The notes below the pieces were generated by a model. It was not told the DNA's origin. It worked only from the letters and a program-made list of their open reading frames with translations, and made no database searches. Positions 59,180 through 64,000 of a DNA stretch of 64,000 nucleotides are shown in pieces; position 1 is the stretch's first letter, and every line of letters starts with the position of its first letter. Source of the stretch: Nocardia spumae (GTDB lineage: Bacteria > Actinomycetota > Actinomycetes > Mycobacteriales > Mycobacteriaceae); NCBI RefSeq assembly GCF_020733635.1, contig NZ_JAJFZL010000001.1, positions 1,488,001 to 1,552,000 on the forward strand, given 5' to 3'. The position numbers were made by a program, and so were the translations under genes.

Positions 59180-60127
59180 GTGACGTCTACGAAGCATCTT
59201 TTCGCGGTACTGACCACGATCGTCCTCGGCGGTGTCCTCTCGATGACGGCGGCCACCCCCGCCGACGCGGGACCGGCGGCGAATGTCGTGGGGGAGCAGC
59301 CCCTGGGCCCGGCGGCGGTCCAGATGGATGTGTATTCGCCCTCGATGGATCGGGTGATCACCAATCGAGTGATCCGCGCCGCGGGTGGCGGCCCGGCGCC
59401 CACGCTGTATCTGCTCACCGGAATCGGCGGCGGCGTGGACAACATCTCGTGGTGGGACGACACCGATGTGCGCGCCTTCTTCGCCGATAAGCACGTCAAT
59501 GTCGTGATGCCGGTCGGTGGCGCCTACAGCATGTACACCGATTGGGCCGGCGACGATCCGGCCATGGGTCGCAATCGCTGGCAGACCTACCTCACCCAGG
59601 AATTGCCCGGTGTGATCGACGCCCAGCTGGGCACGACCGGGCGCAACGCCATCGCGGGGGTATCGATGAGCGCCGCCTCGGCGGTGGATCTCGCCATCCA
59701 GGCTCCGCAGCGCTACGACGCGGTCGCCTCCTACAGCGGATGCCCGTGGTCCAACGACCCCACCGGTATCGCGATGGTGAGCGCGCAGGTGATTCGCGGC
59801 GGCGGGAATCCGGGCAACATGTGGGGCCTGCCCGGTGGCGGCGCCTGGCCGGCGCACGACGCGTTCGCGCGAGCCGGGGTGCTCGCGGGTAAGGGCATCT
59901 ACCTGTCCGCGGCCTCGGGTATCCCGGGCGGGATCGATCGCGGATTGCCGTTCCCGCCGGTCGAGGCGCTGGCGAGCCTGTGCACGGGCGCCTTCGCCGG
60001 GCGGCTCGGACAGCTCGGCATCGGTGCGACCTACGTCGATCGGCCCGAAGGCTCGCACACCTGGGGACTGTTCGAGGCGGATCTGCACGATTCGTGGCCG
60101 GTGCTGGCCGGCGCTATCGGGGCCTGA
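59180..60127 (+). CDS. Secreted antigen-85/esterase-D-like protein
   Basis: 315 residues from GTG 59180. A signal peptide (LFAVLTTIVLGGVLSMTAATPADA) precedes an alpha/beta hydrolase of the Ag85 group: YLLTGIGGGVDNISWWDDTDVRAFFADKHVNVVMPVGGAYSMYTDW, nucleophile GVSMSAASAVDLA, and SHTWGLFEADLHDSWPVL with the His. Such enzymes transfer mycolic acids to arabinogalactan or trehalose. It could instead be a simple esterase; the WW and YTDW patterns favour the mycolyltransferase group. Confidence 0.87.
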   Translation: MTSTKHLFAVLTTIVLGGVLSMTAATPADAGPAANVVGEQPLGPAAVQMDVYSPSMDRVITNRVIRAAGGGPAPTLYLLTGIGGGVDNISWWDDTDVRAFFADKHVNVVMPVGGAYSMYTDWAGDDPAMGRNRWQTYLTQELPGVIDAQLGTTGRNAIAGVSMSAASAVDLAIQAPQRYDAVASYSGCPWSNDPTGIAMVSAQVIRGGGNPGNMWGLPGGGAWPAHDAFARAGVLAGKGIYLSAASGIPGGIDRGLPFPPVEALASLCTGAFAGRLGQLGIGATYVDRPEGSHTWGLFEADLHDSWPVLAGAIGA

Positions 60128-60400
60128 GAGACGGTCCCGATCGCGGTCGACGAGGCCGTCGCACAGCGCTCGACCCGGCGAGGTCCACATCTCGTCACGG
60201 GGTGAATTCCCTGGTGCGCACCATATTTGGGAATAGGGTGCTTGCCGCGAGTCGGTCAAGCTTGTGATCATGATCCACCGTTCCGAACTGCCGGGGAGGT
60301 TGGACCGGGCCAGTCATGGCTTGCGCCGGCGCGAGCCGGAGCGCGGGCCGGAGCGCGGGCCACTGTTCCGAAACATCCCGACAGCAAAGGAATTCAGACC

Positions 60401-61141
60401 ATGACCACGATGGTTGCCGGGCTGCGCGTCGCGGCCGTGGTGTGCGGCGCGGCACTGGTGCTCGCCGGCTGTAGCTCAGCTCCCGCGAGTACATCGGCCA
60501 CTTCCGGAGGTACTTCGGCCCATCCGGCCGGTGCCACCACCGCGATGGCAGCCAGCGCCGCGGCGTTCCCGACGACGGTCCGTGGCGATGGTGAATCGGC
60601 CGGTCCCCCGACCACGCAGCTGACAGCGGACCCGCCCGCCCCTGGAATCACCTCGGTCACGACATCGCCTGCCCCGGCAAACCCGGTCACCACGTCCCCG
60701 GCCGCCGCTGCCGGCGACGTCGCGGCCGAGACGACTTGGGACCCATGCTCACTCCCCGATGCGGATATCGCCGCGGCCGGATTGAACACCATTACTCTGG
60801 CACGGATATCCGACCCCACGAATCCGGCCCATCGGATGTGCCAGTGGTATGCCGCCGATGGGTCTTTCGAGCTGGTGATCGGCTCATCCGAGCGCACGAT
60901 CGACGATCTGCTCGCACCCGGGACCTACAAGGATCTGCGGCGGACCGAATTCCGCGGCAGGCAGGTCGTAATCTACCGATCGGTCCAGGACACCCACAAT
61001 CTGGGCTGCATGATCGGCACACCGGCCACATTCGGAAGCATCGGATTCACCGTGCGCAACACCCGGGTCCAGACCGATGTGGGTGATTCCTGCGCCGATG
61101 CGAATCGGCTCGGGGCACGTCTGTTCGGATCACTGCCCTGA
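60401..61141 (+). CDS. DUF3558 lipoprotein
   Basis: 246 residues from ATG 60401. Lipoprotein signal (GLRVAAVVCGAALVLAGC, lipobox LAGC), a Ser/Thr/Ala/Pro linker (residues 26-105) and a DUF3558 domain: WDPCSLPDADIAAAGLN, HRMCQWYAADGSFELVIGS, TYKDLRRTEFRGRQVVIY, LGCMIGTPATFGSIGF and GDSCADANRLGARLF. Four Cys probably form two disulfides. DUF3558 lipoproteins are widespread in Nocardia and Mycobacterium; their role is unknown. Confidence 0.85.
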   Translation: MTTMVAGLRVAAVVCGAALVLAGCSSAPASTSATSGGTSAHPAGATTAMAASAAAFPTTVRGDGESAGPPTTQLTADPPAPGITSVTTSPAPANPVTTSPAAAAGDVAAETTWDPCSLPDADIAAAGLNTITLARISDPTNPAHRMCQWYAADGSFELVIGSSERTIDDLLAPGTYKDLRRTEFRGRQVVIYRSVQDTHNLGCMIGTPATFGSIGFTVRNTRVQTDVGDSCADANRLGARLFGSLP

Positions 61142-61511
61142 TCCGCTCGCTCGAATCGGCCACTTCGGCAGCATCGTTCACGGCGGCGCCGGCGGATTCG
61201 GTTGCCGCAGAGGCCATACCGGGCGTTCGATCTCAGACTGCTGCGGGCCGGAACCGCCGATGGCAGATATCGCAATCGCAATCGAAATATCCGAGCCCGG
61301 CATTGCCATGTGCGCCACGGCGTTCGGCCTCTTCCAGATCCGCGTACCAGGGCCGCCGCACCGACTGTCTGCGCGCTGTGTCGTCCATGGATACTGGATA
61401 CCCGTTCTGCCGGTTCCTACGGTAACGGAATCGGTGCGATGTCCGCCCGTTCGGGATGCGGATGGTATGGGGGCAAGCTGGCCGATTTCGGGAAGTCCGG
61501 TGGCGATCACG
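61142..61511. other. Intergenic stretch, no gene seen
   Basis: 370 bases between the convergent DUF3558 and response-regulator genes. No frame has a ribosome site plus plausible protein composition, and no strong terminator could be identified. It may contain decayed sequence. Confidence 0.4.
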
Positions 61512-62180
61512 TTATTCCCCTGGGAAACCGGTGGTGGTTCGTTGTTCCAAGTAGATCAGGATCGCCCGGACACGTTGGCTGTGGGCGGGGTCTTTGGCGA
61601 GGTGCAGCTTGGCGAAGAGGGAGTTGATGTGTTTCTCGACCGCACTGGTGGACAGGGACAGCCGGGCGGCGATACCGGTGTTGGTGAGGCCTTGGGCCAA
61701 GAGTTGGAGTACGTCCGATTCGCGGGGGGACAGGGCCGCCAGCGGGTCGGCGCGGCGTTGTTGCGCGAATAGTTGCCGGACGACATCGGGGTCGAATGCT
61801 GTACCGCCGAGGGCGATTCGTTCGATATCGGCGAGGAATGCGTCGACGTTGGCGACGCGGTCCTTGAGGAGATACCCGACTCCGCCGACACCGGAGGTGA
61901 GCAGTTCGATCGCGTTGTGTTGTTCGACGTATTGCGACAGTACGAGTACGCCGAGGTCCGGGTACCGCGCTTTCAGCGCTCGTGCCGCGTCGATTCCCTC
62001 GGTGGAATGCGTCGGCGGCATGCGGACGTCGGCGATGACGAGATCGGGTGTGGCGCGGTCGGTTTCGTGAACGAGTTCGACTGCCGTGCCGACCGCGGTA
62101 ACGTCGTGGCCTTCGTCGGTGAGCAAGCGCAGCAGACCCTCGCGCAAAAGTGCCGAATCCTCGGCGATCACGATGCGCAC
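61512..62180 (-). CDS. NarL-type response regulator
   Basis: 222 residues from GTG 62178-62180 with GGAG six bases upstream. Receiver domain with phosphorylated Asp51 in PDLVIADVRMPP, acidic pocket IAEDSALL at the start and Lys in GYLLKDRV; residues 150-215 are a LuxR-type helix-turn-helix (LSPRESDVLQLLAQGLTNTGIAARLSLSTSAVEKHINSLFAKL). It overlaps the kinase gene by 13 bases, hence cotranscription. Partners with the adjacent kinase. Confidence 0.92.
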   Translation of the reverse strand: MRIVIAEDSALLREGLLRLLTDEGHDVTAVGTAVELVHETDRATPDLVIADVRMPPTHSTEGIDAARALKARYPDLGVLVLSQYVEQHNAIELLTSGVGGVGYLLKDRVANVDAFLADIERIALGGTAFDPDVVRQLFAQQRRADPLAALSPRESDVLQLLAQGLTNTGIAARLSLSTSAVEKHINSLFAKLHLAKDPAHSQRVRAILIYLEQRTTTGFPGE

Positions 62181-63265
62181 GGTAGCTCCGCCGTAACAGT
62201 CGTGGGGCCGCCGGCGGGGCTGTGCACTTCGAATACGCCGTCGAGTGCGGCCACCCGGCGCCGCAGCCCGGTCAGGCCGCCGCCCTCGGGGTCGGCCCCG
62301 CCGATACCTTCGTCTCGGACTACGGTCACAACCCGGTCCGGCAGCTGGGTGACCGACACCGAGATCTCCTCCGCGCCTGAGTGTTTCGTGGCGTTGGTGA
62401 CTGCCTCGGCGACCACGAAATACGCCGCCGCCGCGATCGGGGTCGGCGGTTCGCGATCGATATGCAGGTCCAGCCACAGTCGCATGGTGGTGTGCGCGGG
62501 CAAGTCCCGCAGTGCCGCCTCGAGACCGCGCTCGTCGAGGACCGAGGGGTAGATCCGCCACGCCACTTCGCGCAGGTCGGCGATCAACCGGGTCGCCTCG
62601 TCGACTGCGTGGTCGAGTTCGCCGGCCAGATCGGTTGCGTTCTGCCGCTGCAGGACTCGGCGCACGCGGCCCAGCTGCAGTGCGAGCGTGACGGTTCGCT
62701 GCTGCACCCCGTCGTGGAGGGTGCGTTCGATGCGGCGGCGCTCGTCGTCGACGGCGCCTATGACACCAGCCCGCGTGCGTTCGAGTTCCCGCAACCGGCT
62801 TTGAGTGCCATCGTCGCCCAGATACCGCATCGCCGTGACCGCGTCACCATGGCCGAGCGCGAGGGCGAACTGGCGGCACAGGTATATGCCGACGGCTCCC
62901 ACGGCCAGTGAAACCGCACTGGTCATCAGTGGAATGCGGTGCACCAGTGTGAGTTCCAGCGCCCACCCGAAATATCCCAGCGCAGCGGCGCCTGCCGCGA
63001 TCAGCACGACACCGCCCGCGACAGCGTGCAGCGCGCGCAGTAGCACGTAACCGGCGGGGTCGCGGTCGGGTAGCTCGGCCACGGCGGTGGCGTGGAACCA
63101 GCGCACGAGTCGATGCCTTTCCCGACGGGCGTGACGGCGCAGGCCGAGGACATCCCCGCGCGCGAGCGCCGCGAGGCCGCACAGCGCCGTGCAGGTCCCG
63201 AGGACCGCGCCGACCACGGGATAGCATGCTCGGCGCGGCAGCGAGAGGTCACCGATCACGATCAC
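62168..63265 (-). CDS. NarL-family sensor histidine kinase
   Basis: 365 residues from GTG 63263-63265, overlapping the DedA stop as GTGA. Four hydrophobic segments in residues 12-135 form a membrane sensor without a sizeable outside loop. The dimerisation helix holds His184 in RRIERTLHDGVQQRTVTLAL (HisKA_3), and the ATPase domain has VVAEAVTNATKHSGA, DEGIGGADPEGGGLTGLRRRV. It is an intramembrane-sensing kinase, likely for envelope or membrane stress, in line with the DedA gene that precedes it. Confidence 0.9.
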   Translation of the reverse strand: MIVIGDLSLPRRACYPVVGAVLGTCTALCGLAALARGDVLGLRRHARRERHRLVRWFHATAVAELPDRDPAGYVLLRALHAVAGGVVLIAAGAAALGYFGWALELTLVHRIPLMTSAVSLAVGAVGIYLCRQFALALGHGDAVTAMRYLGDDGTQSRLRELERTRAGVIGAVDDERRRIERTLHDGVQQRTVTLALQLGRVRRVLQRQNATDLAGELDHAVDEATRLIADLREVAWRIYPSVLDERGLEAALRDLPAHTTMRLWLDLHIDREPPTPIAAAAYFVVAEAVTNATKHSGAEEISVSVTQLPDRVVTVVRDEGIGGADPEGGGLTGLRRRVAALDGVFEVHSPAGGPTTVTAELPCAS

Positions 63266-63909
63266 GAACCCAGGCTAGACCCAGCGCGTACACGGCGAAC
63301 CAACCAGAAGATCACTGCCACACCCGCTGCGACTCCGATGGCCAGTTGGTACCGCGCCGCATAGTCGCGGATCAGTTCCCAATTTTCGCCCAGGTGATAC
63401 CCGGCCAGCACGAACAAGGTGTTCCAGATCGCGCTGCCCGCGGCAGTGAGCGCGATGAACCAGCCGACCGGCATCCGCTCGACACCAGCGGGCAGCGAGA
63501 CCAAACACCGCACCACCGGCACCATCCGGCCGATCAGCACCGCCTTGCGGCCGTGCCGGGCGAACCATTGTTCGCTGCGCTCGAGGTCTTCGGTCCGTAT
63601 GAGCGGTAGCCGCGCCACGACGGCGTACAGGCGCTCCCTTCCGACCAGCAGGCCGAGCAGATACAGCACCATCGCACCGGTCACCGAACCGATGGTGGTC
63701 CACACCAGCGCGCCGGCCAACGACATTTCGCCACGCGCGGCCGCGAAACCGGCCAGCGGAAGAATGACTTCGCTTGGAATAGCCGGAAACACGCTGTCGA
63801 CGGCATTGGCCACCGCCGCGCCCGGTCCTCCGAGAGCGTGCATGATCGTCGTAGCCCACCCCGCGACACCGCCGGACTCGGCGGCGTAAACGGCTGTCAC
63901 ATTGTTCAT
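63262..63909 (-). CDS. DedA family membrane protein
   Basis: 215 residues from ATG 63907-63909 (GTG 63918 adds three). DedA/VTT domain: SVFPAIPSEVILPLAGFAAARG, the conserved GRFxPxxR-type segment as GRMVPVVRCLVSLPAGVERMPVGWF, and terminal helices. DedA proteins recycle polyprenyl phosphate or scramble lipids across the membrane. It is the first gene of a three-gene operon with the two-component system, all overlapping. Confidence 0.88.
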   Translation of the reverse strand: MNNVTAVYAAESGGVAGWATTIMHALGGPGAAVANAVDSVFPAIPSEVILPLAGFAAARGEMSLAGALVWTTIGSVTGAMVLYLLGLLVGRERLYAVVARLPLIRTEDLERSEQWFARHGRKAVLIGRMVPVVRCLVSLPAGVERMPVGWFIALTAAGSAIWNTLFVLAGYHLGENWELIRDYAARYQLAIGVAAGVAVIFWLVRRVRAGSSLGS

Positions 63910-64000
63910 GATCGCCACGTTAGAAGCCGAATGTCCGCAGAACAGTGGGGGTTTCCGGACGACGACCTGTGGATTTCCGCACCCTACCGCAGGCAGAACA

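Overview
The window is high-GC actinobacterial DNA, most likely Nocardia or a close mycolic-acid relative. The host genes include mycothiol S-conjugate amidase (mca), an antigen-85-like esterase, a DUF3558 lipoprotein and a cystathionine beta-synthase / metB / greA / DUF4307 / mca block whose order matches the fadA3-to-mca region of Mycobacterium tuberculosis. The resident phage also encodes a lysin B esterase, which only makes sense against a mycolate envelope.

Bases 1-29.9 kb are the late half of a siphovirus-type prophage, read left to right with almost every gene overlapping the next by 1-4 bases (ATGA, GTGA or TGATG junctions). Order: HNH nucleases, small and large terminase, portal, MuF-like protein, scaffold, decoration protein carrying an inserted Ig-like domain, major capsid, head-tail connectors, tail terminator, major tail protein, tail chaperones G/GT joined by a -1 slippery site (GGGAAAA), a 1590-residue tape measure with a lytic transglycosylase domain, distal tail and hub proteins, M23+DUF1906 endolysin, holin-like membrane proteins, two glycine-rich fibre proteins, a repeat-stalk fibre and lysin B. 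A lipoprotein gene sits backwards inside the tail module. No integrase, repressor or replication gene is present, so the early half and the left attachment site lie outside the window.

Bases 29.9-33.9 kb form an accessory strip: a second lipoprotein, an ATGA-coupled minus-strand cassette of small proteins ending in DUF397, a divergent XRE-TPR regulator with a 9-3-9 palindrome upstream, and a secreted glycine-zipper protein coupled to an unknown gene.

Bases 34-38.3 kb are host genes: a Bax-inhibitor-1 family membrane protein, an operon of SnoaL/monooxygenase-like protein, ECF sigma factor and NmrA-type oxidoreductase, and a second secreted glycine-zipper protein.

Bases 38.4-48.4 kb are a catabolic island controlled by an IclR regulator with two matching palindromes between divergent operons. 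Leftward: FAD dehydrogenase, hydantoinase-like amidohydrolase, CaiB CoA-transferase, MFS transporter. Rightward: iclR, CitE-like lyase, cyclase-family hydrolase, MmgE/PrpD. Together they look like a complete route for uptake, ring opening, CoA activation and retro-Claisen cleavage of an unidentified acid or cyclic amide.

Bases 48.7-64 kb are conserved host chromosome: thiolase, SGNH hydrolase, cbs, a secreted transglycosylase-like protein behind a long leader with two sets of direct repeats, metB, greA with a small downstream ORF, DUF4307, mca, Ag85-like esterase, DUF3558 lipoprotein, and a DedA / NarL-type two-component operon.
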